A program made the translations under genes and the position numbers. 55,970 nt of DNA from Copromyces sp. CBS 386.78 (taxonomy: Eukaryota > Ascomycota > Sordariomycetes > Sordariales > Sordariaceae): positions 1-55,970 of the forward strand of contig MU839126.1 of the NCBI GenBank assembly GCA_030685235.1, given 5' to 3'. The first letter of the stretch is position 1; every line of letters begins with the position of its first letter. The notes under the pieces were generated by a model. It was not told where the DNA came from. It saw only the letters and a list, made by a program, of their open reading frames with translations, and made no database searches. Shown here in pieces: positions 44,801 through 55,842 of this stretch.

Positions 44801-46420
44801 GAATTTATTACGGTAAATACAACAACATTATATCGAATATCCTAAACTATTAAAAGGGTATAAAAATTAATAACCCTAGTATCTTCGAAGCTAAAGAAAT
44901 TACTAATACTACCACAATTAACTTTAACCTAAAGTAACGCTTTATTTACAACACTTTTATCGATTATTATAAAACTTTTCTTTATAATAATAACCTTCTA
45001 ACTACGCCCTTTAAAATTCAACTTAACAGCAAAGGTAGTACTAGCAAATCGTATATTATTCAATTATTCTCTACCCAACTCGAAAAACTAGCGCCTAATA
45101 ACCGTCGCCACCTTAATAATAATTAAAAGGATCCTATTATTATACGTACTACTCATATTAATATAGCAGCTAACAATATTAACAATTATACATTATATTC
45201 GCTTCTTCGGCTTCCCATATTTAAAAACAATACCGAACTACTAAATTTAAACCCTAACGACCTAATATCTTTATAAATAAAACTTCGTTACCTATAATAC
45301 TTTATTATAAACGAGAAATCTATAATTAATTTTAAAATAATATACTATATAAATAAGCGGTTTAAATAAATATTTCCTACCCGCAATAAAGAATTCTTTA
45401 GTAATATAAATATTCTTCTTATCGGGGATTTCTACTAGCTACCTCCTATTATAAAAAAGGCTTTAATTAATACTAAATAAAACCTATCCCCGTATGAAAT
45501 ATTTAGAAGGTTAATATATTAATCATTCGACCGGACTATTATATTAAAGTAAATTATCCGATAGGGCGGTAATAAACAAACGGTATTTCGGGCAATATTA
45601 GAGGGTTTACAATATTCCCGGCCTATTCGAGAATATTAAGAACTTTTATCTATACGGGTAATTACTACACTATAAGAATAAAACTATAATTTTAATATAT
45701 TCGAGGATACCTTACATATATACCCAATTAACGCCCAAATCAAGGACTATAACCAAGACCATTTTAAACGACTCAGTAATCTATATATTTAAATATATAC
45801 TAACTATATTAATACTAAGGCTAGCAATATTAACTCCAACCTCGCTAATAATCTTTATAAACAACTACTTTTAATTATTAATACTAAAATTATACTCACC
45901 AAAAACATTTAGACCAAGAAAAATTTAATTAATAGTACTATTAACACTATTTATAATATTATATAGCATTATAATACCTAGCCTCGAAAGGTAGCGCCTC
46001 ATATACTTTTAATACATTTCCCTAACTATACTAACCCTCTTTATTTTAAGCGGGAAGGGTTTAATACTAAAATTATACCTATTTTCCGCTCTATTAGAAA
46101 ATATATAAAGGGCTCTACTTTTTATACTAAAAAGTAATTTCCTATTATTATCGTATATATTATTATAATTCACAAATTATAAAGTATAACCGTTAATACC
46201 GCTATTCTAAACATTTCCAAAGACGACTTTTCCCTTAATTTAATATATATAACTATTTTAAAAGTTAAAACTTTATAAGGTATTATATTCGATTACCCCT
46301 TTAATATTAATACTATCCGGACGAAGAATAGTAAAGCCCTAATTAAACACTATATTAACGTTATTCGAAGGCGGCTTTAAAAGATATTACCTATTCCAAC
46401 TCCGGCAATATAACCAATTT
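41802..46420 (+). pseudogene. Helitron Rep/Pif1-helicase relic
   Basis: A plus-strand frame of about 1540 codons with RIP-type stops, in phase with 24380-25641 across the family C insertion. The Rep part has LFITFTPANLY (about 43275), then the HUH site at 43528-43536 reading YNY instead of H.H, and the paired-tyrosine stretch VLYYITKYYSKAE (44008-44046) with Tyr spaced by three residues as in Helitron Rep. The helicase has Walker A at 45034-45051 (GSTSKS for GGTGKS), Walker B at 45304-45321 (IINEKS for IIDEKS), GDFYQLPP (45424-45447) and near 46250-46290 a mutated YVAlSRvktl.Gi.F stretch typical of Pif1-like enzymes. The protein would cut, displace and rejoin one strand in rolling-circle transposition. 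The changed residues each fit one TpG-to-TpA or C-to-T change; the product is dead. TpG is almost absent from the coding strand. Confidence 0.87.
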
Positions 46421-47214
46421 ATAATCCTGCTATTAAAACCGGGTACTTCGATCTTATCTAATCGATTTCGCCTATATATAATCGATACGCATTCCTATAC
46501 AAATAACCGCCTTTTTATAACTATTATTTACCTTTATCCTATAAACGACCGCCTTTTTATTTTTAACGTTACCTTATTCTTCAAACCTATTTCAAAATAA
46601 ACGATATTAATATAGAATAATATATTTTTTATTATCCTTTACAATATTACTAATTACCCGGCTATAATAATTATAATTACTTTTATAATATTAATACCAT
46701 CCTTACCAATCTTTTCTCGAAACTACGGGTTTTAATAAGCGCCTATACAAGAATATCCAATAGTCTCATCGGTTGGCTACTATTACTACCTTAACGCAAA
46801 GGAATTAAAGCGTATTATTCCCGGCTCCGCTTATAAAATTACCCTTTACCCCATTATATTACTATACTATACCCAACTAATTAATTAAATAATTCTAAGA
46901 GCCTAAATTCAGCTTACTCCCGCCGAATCTCGTATTACTATAGCCATTTTAAAAATCCCTATTAATAATTAAAACCTTCAAAACATTAAAAATCATTCCA
47001 AAATATAATATACCAGAAAATATTACTTTCGCTCTAACGTACGTTATATATAAAGCGCCCTATATATTCCCAATTATCGACGGTCGGTCGAACATTTAAA
47101 GTAAATTCTTTAAAATTCTTAGCGAAGTATATAGAAAATTTTAAAATAAAGGTTACAATACATTAATTCATTTATAAAATTTAATTATATAAATTAATTT
47201 AGAATATAACCGCT
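46421..47214 (+). other. Coding-like relic downstream of the helicase
   Basis: The helicase frame continues past its last recognised motif with few non-RIP-type stops for about 250 codons. A segment at about 46440-46600 resembles one at 47850-48000 (both with a ...YI/LI.S(I/P)SPIY..Y(A/T)FLY pattern), and AAATAAAGGTTACAATAC at 47142 recurs at 49218. No family recognised. It may be a C-terminal extension of the Helitron protein or a separate element. Confidence 0.4.
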
Positions 47215-47410
47215 AGGATATAGTCGTAATAACGTTAGAAGAGCGGGCAATAAAGGGAAGGAATATCTAGTAAATAGTGGAAGGAGTAGGCAATAAAGGG
47301 AAAGAGCATCTAGTAAATAATAAAAAGAGCGGGTAGTAAATAGAAGGAGCAAGTAATAAAAGAAAAAATTAAGTAGTAAATAGAAAGATCAAATAATAAA
47401 TAGCGGTCTA
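47215..47410. repeat. Degenerate minisatellite
   Basis: Purine-rich imperfect repeats built on GAGCGGGCAATAAAGGGAAG and ATCTAGTAAATAGT-like words, about five units of 30-60 bp, increasingly decayed toward the right. Confidence 0.65.
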
Positions 47411-49859
47411 AAGTAATATATTATAGTAATTCCATTATTTAAATATATATTCCCCATTTTTCCTCCGTCGTTTATTAACCGTCAATTATTAATACCGTCG
47501 CTATACCCGCTATTCCTAAAATTAATAATTAGTTTACCACCTAATTTTACAATTCGAATATTATTTTTAAAAATAATATAACTAAGGAAGCCGCCCAGAA
47601 AATATTTAAACTAACTATTAAGCGCCGTATAATCGGAAATAGTAAATAAATTAACACTACCCTTATTATTATCGCTAGCAACCCTAACTCCCACCGTAAA
47701 ACTTTAAATAATTATTAATTTAACTTTACCCCTATTAATATTATAGAAACATTATATATCCACCAATAAATTCCCCTTCCGGACTTTTCCCTCCTTCTCT
47801 TAATTCGTTTTAAACGGTCTTAATACAAATTTAATATTAAATTTAAATACTTCGATTATATATAATCGCCCTCGCCTATATATAGTCAATATACGTTCCT
47901 ATACGGACGTTTACTTATTTCTAATATACGGCCGCCTTTTTATCTTCAATATTACCCTATTTTTTCAATTCTAGTTAAAAATAAATAATATTCCTAATAT
48001 CGAATTTAATACGTTTAACGTAGAATATTAATTCTTTTTAAAAATAAAATTAAAATTACTATTAACTATAGCCAATATAATAAACCCTAAGACGCAGACT
48101 ATTTCTACCTACCTCGCCTATATTTAAATATATTAATACCGCCCTTAATAACTTCCTAAGGCCGTTACTTCCAATAAACGCTTATATAAAAATATCTAAT
48201 AATATTCCTAACTAATATTACTAACTTAATACGAATTAATCGGCCGCTTATTCGCTACCTTAAATATATTACTGCTTAATACCTATTAAAGTATAAATAC
48301 CCAATTAATTAATATTCCGCTATATAAATTATAAAGTACTTTACGCCTAAGCGTAACTACGGAAGACCTCCTAAAAAAACTATAATATTTACCCTTAACG
48401 CTACTTTTAACCCTATTATTAATAACTAAATTATCGCTTTAAAGGAGCTCTAAATCGTACGCTAATTAGGACTACCCCTATTACTAAATACGAAAGGACG
48501 TATTCTAAACTATAAAAATACCTAATTAAAATATATAAATATTATAAATACAACTAATATATAATTTCGTATACTAATTAATTAAAATTAATCGCACTAT
48601 ATATTCGCTTTCAATCTATTAAACTAAAATATAAAAAAATAATTCCCCCTTCCGCTTAAAAAATAGACTACTCTTACAAGAAAATAAATTAATAGTCCGC
48701 CCTCTATTACTAAATACGAAAAATTATATTCTATACTATAAAAATACCCAATTAAAATATGCAAGTACTATAAATACAGTTAGCCAACCAAAAAACCTTT
48801 AGCCCTACTATTAATAGCTAGACTCTTACTTCGAAAGAACTCTAAGTCGTACACTATCCCATATAATTTAATTATTAAAATTAATATTAATTAAAATAAA
48901 GTCCAACCTCCTAATAAAATTATAATATTTACCCCCAGTATAACTTTAGGTAATATATCTCTCGGCAATATAATTCCTAAAATACCTTCGAAGATCGGTT
49001 TATTATAAGCATTTAACGGCTAAATAAAAAGCTAAGCGAAAATTACTATCGACGAGCCTATTATTACCAAGATTCTATCCGTATTATAATAAATAATTTC
49101 TCTAATTCTATTATATTAAGAAAGCTATCGCCGATACCCTTACCACCGATACGGATAAAGCTATTAACTTTATTAATAATATTAATCCTAGTAAAATATA
49201 TAGGAAACTTCAAAATAAAGGTTACAATACGTTAATTCATCTACGAAATACCGAAGTAATCTCTATAAATATAATTCAAATAAAGGATAATACTATTCGA
49301 TATTTGACAAAGCCAACGACTAAAGATTTATTTAAATAAAAAAATATAAGTACATTACAAAGCCAGCGTACGTAATATTACTACCATTAATATAACTCTA
49401 CCTTCCTCGACCTTAACTAAAAATTATACCTACTATAAATTTATTCTATAGCCTACTTAAATAATAAAATAGACTTCGAATTATTTAACTACGTATTAAA
49501 GGTCTAACCAACACTTAATAGAATAATTTAATATAAGGGAATCATTATTAACGTAACCTAACTCAAAGCTACGGCTAACTTAAATAATAGAATAAACCTC
49601 GATTCATTCAACTACGTATTTGAAAAAGTCTAGCCTACCCCTTACTTCGTTATTCGGTTATATAGCCTACTTAAATAATAAAATGAATTTCGACCTATTC
49701 AACTACGTATTCGGAAAAGTCCAACTAGCACTCAATAAAGTAATTTAATATAAGGGAATTATTATTAACGCAACTAAGCCTAAAGCTACAGATATTAATT
49801 AACCCTTAACAGAATAATTTAATACGAGGAAATCATTATTTCTAATATATTATAGGAGT
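47411..49859. repeat. Downstream relic with duplicated segments
   Basis: AT-rich. Two copies of a segment beginning CTATTACTAAATACGAAA lie 227 bp apart (48478 and 48705), each reading on the plus strand as ...KYLIKIYKYYKYN-like. A second set at about 49456, 49578 and 49669 repeats CTTAAATAATA(A/G)AAT plus AACTACGTATT, then AATTTAATATAAGGGAAT. The segment 47820-48250 is a diverged copy of 46440-46800. These look like diverged internal duplications of one element, possibly the 3' part of the Helitron. No product can be named. Confidence 0.45.
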
Positions 49860-50079
49860 TATTCATAAATTTCATATAGATAGATAGGAGGGTAAATTAA
49901 ATTTGGAGGGGGAAATTAAGTGCCTTCGACTATTTACTTTCGACTCGACTATATATATACGAATCTATATATTAATAATAAGTAGTCAACGTATTTATTA
50001 TCTAATCTTCGTTATTATATTAACTTACCTAGTAAATACCGTTTGTGTACCTGCCTACGCGTGCTTTTACTAGCGCGCC
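49860..50079. other. Unassigned AT-rich spacer
   Basis: A purine-rich stretch (GATAGATAGGAGGG, GGAGGGGGAAATTAAG) followed by AT-rich DNA. No frame or repeat recognised. Confidence 0.4.
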
Positions 50080-50147
50080 CTCGCTACCGTACCCTTGTTG
50101 CCGTACCCTCGCTACTATACCCTCGCTGCCGTACCCTCGCTACTTTT
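50080..50147 (+). repeat. 15-bp minisatellite (CCGTACCCTCGCTAC-like)
   Basis: Four to five units of a 15-bp repeat with consensus near CCGTACCCTCGCTGC, preceded by GCGCGCCCTCGCTAC. One of the few spots with CpG- and C-rich composition in this part. Confidence 0.75.
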
Positions 50148-51892
50148 AAGTTTTACCTATTATTCGAAAATATTTCCTTTCCTCTTCCTTTTCCCTCTAT
50201 AAATTAATTTATCCTACCGCGTAAATAATATAAATTATATTTATTATTCGTTTAGGATTAATTCAATTACATTTCTATAATTAGTTTATTTAATAATTAT
50301 TATATAAATACAATATTTTCTAACGACCTTTCCGTCCTTACTACTATTATTAGTTATATACCTAATTTGGCCTAGCTGCCCGTCCCCGAAATTCCTACCC
50401 GCCTTCGTAACTAGCCCGCCGCGCTTCCCAACCGCTACCGCCGTATTACCGCTTCTCCGAGCACCCTAGCCGCCGTTACTACCCCTAATCGTCCGTCTTA
50501 ATTACCTCGTAATCTGGCCAGTAAATTCTTCCCCCGCTATACTAAACTTTTAGAAAAAATAGAGGAGGGTATCCCCCCTTCGGCGAAGAAGAAAAAGATT
50601 ATAAATTTTATACTTATTTTTTATTTAATTTTATTATTTTATCTATTATTATTATTTATACCTAAATTTTTTCCCGTTTAATATTTTTATTTATTAAGAC
50701 GATGCTAATAATAACGATAATAAGGAAGACGAAGAGGATAGCTGTAATAGTAGCTTTCCGTACGGTTATCTTTATACCGCTCCGTATTAATATTATATAA
50801 GAAATGTATATTATTACGTCGAAATTAAAATAGGCAAAGGTAAAAAATACTTTGTCTATATAAAGTAGAAGGTCGTTTATAATCTTAAATATCCTAAAAT
50901 ATATACCGTTTATCGGCAACTTTAAGATTTAGGAGATATTAGTAATAACTATCCTATACGGAAATTATATAATAATATTTTTAATACCGTCGGCCCTATA
51001 AATCGCCTTAAAAAAACAAGAATTATCTTTAAATAAATATTTTATTTTATTCTTTCTTCTTTTCTTAATATTCGTTAATATTATAGTTTAATAATTCTAT
51101 TAATTTTGCCTTTAGGCTTAAATTTAAAATCGTCTTCCACGTCCGCAATAGTAAAGTTCGCCGTTATATTTCCCCGGTCCCTAGCCCCCTTCCCCCGGCC
51201 TTTAAAACTTTTAAAGCCCCCGGCCTAATACCCCCGTATTATACTATTAAACGCCCTACTTTATTACCCTTCGAAACTTTCGAAAGTAGTCCTAACCCCA
51301 ATCCCAGCCTTACCCCCGTAATCCCCCCTTCGGTCCTACAATCCTTACCCCCCTAATCCCTCCCTTTTCCTACCAGCTATTCTATCCCCCCGGCCCGCTT
51401 TATCGCTACTCCGGCTAATTATCCTAATTAAAATATCGTCGAAGCCCGTTTTACTAAATTAAAAATAACAATAAAGAGCCTCTAAAATAAAAATAATTAT
51501 AAGAAGAGGAAGGAATAGAGGAAGAAAGAGTTGAATATTACTATTGGTAGTAATTTAAAGGTCCCTAAGCCCAAACCCAAGCTAAAAGAATTCGGTACCT
51601 ATTCGTTTTTACTATAAATTAATAAGAATTAAGGAGGACGAGGATAATAAAAATAATAATAAGGATAATAATAATAATAACGATAATAAAGATTATAAGG
51701 ATAAAAATGATAATTTTAGTTTAAAAATTGGTATATCGATAATACTCCGTGTTTAATTTACTTTACTTCGCCTTCGGGTATTATTACTTATTAACTATTA
51801 TTTACTTTCTTATTCTACTGCTATTTATTAATTTTAATATATATAATACGTAAATGCTTTATATTAAGTGAAAATATATAAATCGTATTATA
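50148..51892. other. AT-rich region with possible decayed coding sequence
   Basis: The plus strand has coding-like stretches with mainly TAG/TAA interruptions: a Pro/Arg-rich segment near 50370-50560 (PVPEIPTRLRN, then ASKFFPRYTKLLEKIEEG) and a Pro-rich segment near 51170-51420, separated by Asn/Asp-rich low-complexity DNA (50690-50760 and 51640-51710). No family recognised. The minus-strand open frame at 50662-50919 is opposite to an Asn/Asp-rich stretch and is probably a shadow. It may be a RIP-mutated gene or element. Confidence 0.4.
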
Positions 51893-52175
51893 AATTTCAA
51901 TACTATCTTTGATATTATTATATTTAATTTTAATACTATTTTGAATATTACTATCCAATTTTAATACTATCTTCAATATTAATACTATCTTTAATTTCAA
52001 TACTATTTTTGACTTTGCTATCTTTAATTTTAATACTATTTTGAACTTCAATACCATCTTTAATTTTAATACTATTTTTAATATTACCAGCTTTAACACT
52101 ATTTTCAATATTACTAGCCAATTTTAATACTATTTTGAACTTTAATACTATATTTAATATTACTAGCCTTAATAC
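51893..52175. repeat. AT-rich minisatellite, ~18-24 bp unit
   Basis: About a dozen imperfect units of TTTAATTTTAATACTATTTT followed by GAA/GAC-like text. Both minus-strand open frames here (51821-52108, 51951-52184) translate only the repeat (KIVLKLKIVLKL-like) and are not genes. Confidence 0.85.
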
Positions 52176-52925
52176 TACTCTCAATATTATACCTAATATT
52201 AATACCCTTATTATTACTATATCGATATAAACTAGCCTTTATAAATTATACTCCCGTAACCTTTATTACTAATCCTAAGTAACGACCAGCTATAATAATC
52301 TTATAATTTAAGTAGGGGGAATTATCTTCTACTTACGGGATTAGTCTAGATTCGGCTATTATTCTTAAAAATTAGCAACTTCGTAAATACGACCTTCAAC
52401 CTTTTAGACTGCTCTTCAACCCTTTAGACCTACCTTTATAATTAAAATAAAAAATTATTAAAAGAATTATTTAATTACTAACTTGAATATTTACTATAAA
52501 TACCTATATTTATTACAAATACCTTACATTAATATAATATAGATACCGACCGACCGACTAACCGTAGTATAAGATCGAATTAATACCAAGCCCTAAATAA
52601 GATTAAGCCGTACCCTAAAATAAAGATAAATATTAACTGTATCTTAAGATTAAGATAAACGCTAACTATATCCTAAGATTAAGCCGATAATAAAGTGAGC
52701 GGAGGATAAAAATTATAAATTGTACTAGGGATAAACTATTTATAAAGTCTAGTAGGTTAGTATATAATACGGCTTTAAACCATAAAATACCTATAAGTTA
52801 TAGACGGGCGTAAAATTAAAGTATACGTTAGATAGGTTATCCCTCGGGTACTATAGACGGAAAGCCTTAGGTTCGGCTTTTAGAAGTATTAGGGTAGGGT
52901 TTGTACTATAAGTCCTAAACTCCTT
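52176..52925. other. Unassigned AT-rich sequence
   Basis: No frame longer than about 60 codons. A short duplicated phrase near 52620-52690 (AAGATTAAG, AACTATATCCTAAGATTAAG) suggests a small local duplication. Nothing else recognised. Confidence 0.4.
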
Positions 52926-53270
52926 TTTTATTTTAAATAATAAAAAAATAAATATTTTTAAATTAAATAAAATTTAGAATTATAAAAAACTTAGAAGTGT
53001 GAAAAATTTAAAGTTAAAATATTTTAATAATAATTTAAAGGTATAATAAATTTAAAAGTATAAAAAAACGTAGAGGTATAAAAAAACTTAGAGTGAAAAT
53101 ATTTTAAGAATAATTTAGAAGTTTAAAAAACGTAAAGGTGTGAAAAACTTAAAAGTATAAAAAATTTAAAGTATTAAAACTTAGAGTAGAAATATCTTAA
53201 GAATAATTTAGAAGTTTAAAAAACGTAGAGGTATAAAAACTTTAAAAGTAATATCTCTTAATTTAGGCAA
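52926..53270. repeat. Degenerate ~95-bp tandem repeat
   Basis: At least three imperfect units, each with AATAATTTAGAAGTTTAAAA, then ACGTAGAGGTATAAAAA and TTAGAGT..AAATAT. The best-preserved pair starts near 53104 and 53199. Confidence 0.7.
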
Positions 53271-53329
53271 AATAAATATTTCATTATCTTCTATAAATAT
53301 AATTAAACTCCGCTTAAAGAAATACTTTT

Positions 53330-53665
53330 TATTATAATAGGTAGAATCCAATTTAGCATTTATAATAGACCGTTAAAATCTAACTATTTATAGTAGGTAG
53401 AATCTAGTTTAGTATTTGCAATAGACCGTTAAAACCTAACTATTTATAATAAGTAGAATCTAGCTTGGTATTTATAGTAGACTGTCAAAATCTAACTATT
53501 TATAATAAGTAGAATCTAGCTTGGCATTTATAATAGACTGTTAAAATCTAACCATTTACAGTAAGTAGAATCCAGCTTGGTATTTATAATAGACCGTCAA
53601 AATCTAACTATTTACAATATATGGAATACAGCTTGGCATTTATAATAAGTAAAATCTAGCTCTAG
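53330..53665. repeat. 56-bp tandem repeat, about six units
   Basis: Regular head-to-tail units of 56 bp, for example starting at 53441 and 53497. Consensus phrases are TATTTATAATAAGTAGAATC, TAGCTTGGCATTTATAATAG and ACCGTCAAAATCTAAC. Units differ by few transitions, so the array is young relative to its surroundings. The last unit is incomplete. Confidence 0.9.
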
Positions 53666-53718
53666 ACCTATAACAGCTGCGCTTCAGTAAATTCTTCCCG
53701 CCTCGCGCCGGAAGACGA

Positions 53719-53821
53719 TATTTATTTTTATTTTTATTTTTATTTTTATTTTTATTTTTATTTTTATTTTTATTTTTATTTTTATTTTTATTTTTATTTT
53801 TATTTTTATTTTTATTTTTAG
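53719..53821. repeat. (TTTTTA)n hexamer microsatellite
   Basis: About 17 nearly perfect TTTTTA units. The minus-strand open frame at 53640-53837 is just a Lys-Asn repeat translated from it. Confidence 0.97.
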
Positions 53822-53829
53822 CCGCCCGG

Positions 53830-54345
53830 CTATCCACAGTCGTATTTACTACAGTCGTATTTACCGCGGTCGTTCACCGCGGTCGCTCACCGCGGTCGCT
53901 CACCGCATTTACCGCGGTCGCATTCACCGCGGTCACATTCACCACAGTCGCATTGACCGCGGCCGCATTTGAATAATAACTACTCTTTTCGATTTTTCTC
54001 AATAACCAGACCTCGTAATACGATATAAAAAGCACTAAAATGACCACATAATTGAGGCGAACATTTTGACGGTTTTTTCATTTGGATACATTCTTTCGTT
54101 GAGAAAAAGTATTGCTGGGAGTATTTAATATACGGGCCTCGAGTTTAGCTGAATTTCCAAATTTCCCGATTAGGACGATAGGCTCCGTAATTAATTATAT
54201 ATTGGCCTATTATAGACAGAACCGCCGCTCCTTCCAGTTTCGTCGCTTCGGTGGGCTTACGGACTACGACCTTTGGTGTGCTATGATACCTTTGGTAAGC
54301 CCGACCTCAGCGCCTCCACGGTGGAAGGATGAGCGTTTCAATAAA
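53830..54345 (+). repeat. Interspersed repeat X, copy 4
   Basis: Matches copy 1 (746-1262) along its length: ACCGCGGTCGC-type minisatellite (53860-53970), ACTCTTTTCGATTTTTCTCA, GGGCCTCGAGTTTAGCTGAA (shared with copy 2), AGAACCGCCGCTCCTTCC and the end GGATGAGCGTTTCAATAA. The plus-strand open frame at 54112-54351 lies in this repeat. The corresponding region in copy 1 (open frame 969-1211) keeps only a short common part (DRTAAPSSFVASVG, also seen in the inverted copy 3), so it is not convincing as a gene. Confidence 0.75.
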
Positions 54346-54871
54346 ACGTAACCGTAAAAAAGTAATAAATATAATATTTTGTAAGTATAACGATTATTAA
54401 ACCCGTCTCTAGCGAGAAGCGTATATAAGCGGCGGTTTTATAATTACGGTAGTAATAAGGGCTCCTACTAGTAGGAGAAGTAGAATAATACGAAGTATTA
54501 AGTAATAGTTTTAATTTTATTAACTATTTCCGGCATTAATTATTAACGTATTATAGTAAAAGAGACATTTTAAATAAGTAAGGTCTAAATATATTCCTTT
54601 ATTTAATTTTAATTCCTATATACTAGGAACAGTTCTATAAGGGTAAGTATTTTATAAGGGTACTACCGATTCGGGTAGGGAGTAGGTAGTCGTATAGTAT
54701 TTATTTAGGGGCTTAATTATAAATATTTTTTTCCGGTATTATATTTTTTCTTCGCCGCTAGATAGGTATTAAGTTGGGTATAGTTAAACTAAATTTTCGT
54801 TTTTTGTATAATTTAATTGTTCCGAAATTATTTGTACGTAGGGCTACGCTCCCTAAGGGGGAGTAGGGGGG
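54346..54871 (+). other. 3' internal part of an LTR element (family D)
   Basis: AT-rich sequence ending in the purine run AGGGGGAGTAGGGGGG (54856-54871), immediately before an LTR, so it is probably the 3' end of the internal region of a plus-strand element. No RT, RNase H or integrase motif is visible, and the upstream remainder is replaced by repeat X. Confidence 0.45.
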
Positions 54872-54874
54872 TAA

Positions 54875-55096
54875 TATTATAAGGTTAGCGCCCCAAGTTG
54901 TAACCTAGTAAATACTAGGTTATAACCTACGAGGACTCTAGTCCGGCTGCCCCGGCCTTAGCACGGTGGTGCACAAAACCCTCGTTCCAAACTGCACCTT
55001 CTGTGCAGTCTTTCCTTCCTTTTCTTCCTTGTCAAATATAGCATTTCAACCATCACACGACTGCTCGCTGTGCCTTATTCTTGCAGACCCGTTACA
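54875..55096 (+). repeat. LTR of family D (3' LTR position)
   Basis: 222 bp. It starts TATTATAAGGTTAGCGCC, a mutated form of the TGTCATGGGGCTAGCGCC end seen at 55383, and ends GCAGACCCGTTACA. It contains the hairpin-forming TAACCTAGTAAATACTAGGTTA and an unmutated middle with CTGCACCTTCTGTGCAG. The polypurine tract upstream places it as a 3' LTR. Confidence 0.75.
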
Positions 55097-55301
55097 ATAG
55101 AATTTAATGAGCTCTTTCTTTACTGCTAGGATATAATTTTTCCCGAGTTTCGTAAGGAAGAAATCTTCCGGCTTAGGAGGTAGGACCCTCTAAATTATAG
55201 GTCCTTCCTTAAGTAATTAATTGCCGAAGTTTTAATTACTTTTACCTAATCGCTTAAGGGCTTTGTATTAACTAGGCCAATCGCTTTAGGAATTGAGGAT
55301 A
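55097..55301. other. Unassigned spacer between family D LTRs
   Basis: No open frame. Includes the near-palindromic GAAGAAATCTTCCGG. Moderately mutated. Nothing else recognised. Confidence 0.35.
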
Positions 55302-55306
55302 ACTAT

Positions 55307-55383
55307 TGTAACGGGTCTGCAAGAGTAAGGCACAGGACCTGGTATCAACCAGGTTACAACCCCAGGGCGCTAGCCCCATGACA
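55307..55383 (-). mobile_element. Solo LTR of family D, internally deleted, with TSD
   Basis: 77 bp, from TGTAACGGGTCTGC to GCCCCATGACA, in reverse orientation to 54875-55096. Flanks ACTAT on both sides (55302-55306, 55384-55388) show it is bounded by its original target duplication. Compared with the other copy it lacks about 150 bp from the middle: the hairpin GACCTGGTATCAACCAGGTT joins directly to the segment next to the AGTAAGGCAC word. Essentially unmutated. Confidence 0.82.
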
Positions 55384-55388
55384 ACTAT

Positions 55389-55842
55389 AATAGCTTTACC
55401 GGTAGATTCTTTTAATAGAAATATAGCTAACGTTATTAGTTTCGTAGGTATATTATTTATATCGATTATTATAGCGCTTCTAATCGTGAATATGCAAATT
55501 AGATTATTAATTATTAAATGTAACCGTACAGAATTGATTGATTGAAGAGTATGTGTAACTAACTCACCCAGAAGGTATGGGGGGTGCTGGAGTATCCCAG
55601 AGGTGCGCAGAATCTAGTAATCTAGGGGGCTGGGCGGCTAACCCAGATTGAGTATAGCAGAAACCCAGATATCCACCCTCTAATCTGACAGCTTGAGGCA
55701 GATCGGATTCCAGCAACGGCATTCGACCCGAGAGTGAGCATGGGGTCTTGGACCTTTCACTCTAGGCTTGGCACTGGGCCCTCACTGGCAAGCCTAGTTC
55801 TAGCCTAGGCATCATTTTCCACACCTTCGGTACTTCCGTACT
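55389..55842. other. Composition-balanced sequence, no gene recognised
   Basis: AT-rich up to about 55500, then clearly more GC-rich from 55560 with normal TpG and CpA frequency, which suggests the RIP-affected island ends near here. Short repeats occur (GAATCTAGTAATCTAGGGGG, GGCTTGGCACTGGGCCC). No open frame of useful length on either strand. It could be unique host DNA or the edge of another element. Confidence 0.4.

Noticed and set aside
51821..52184. KIVLKL-repeat protein, candidate amphipathic peptide
   Set aside because: Two minus-strand frames read the same AT-rich minisatellite in different phases, so the repeat, not a protein, is conserved.
53330..53665. CRISPR-like array
   Set aside because: The 56-bp units are contiguous without unique spacers, and the context is a fungal repeat island.
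53640..53837. Lys-Asn repeat protein
   Set aside because: It is a translation of the TTTTTA hexamer microsatellite.
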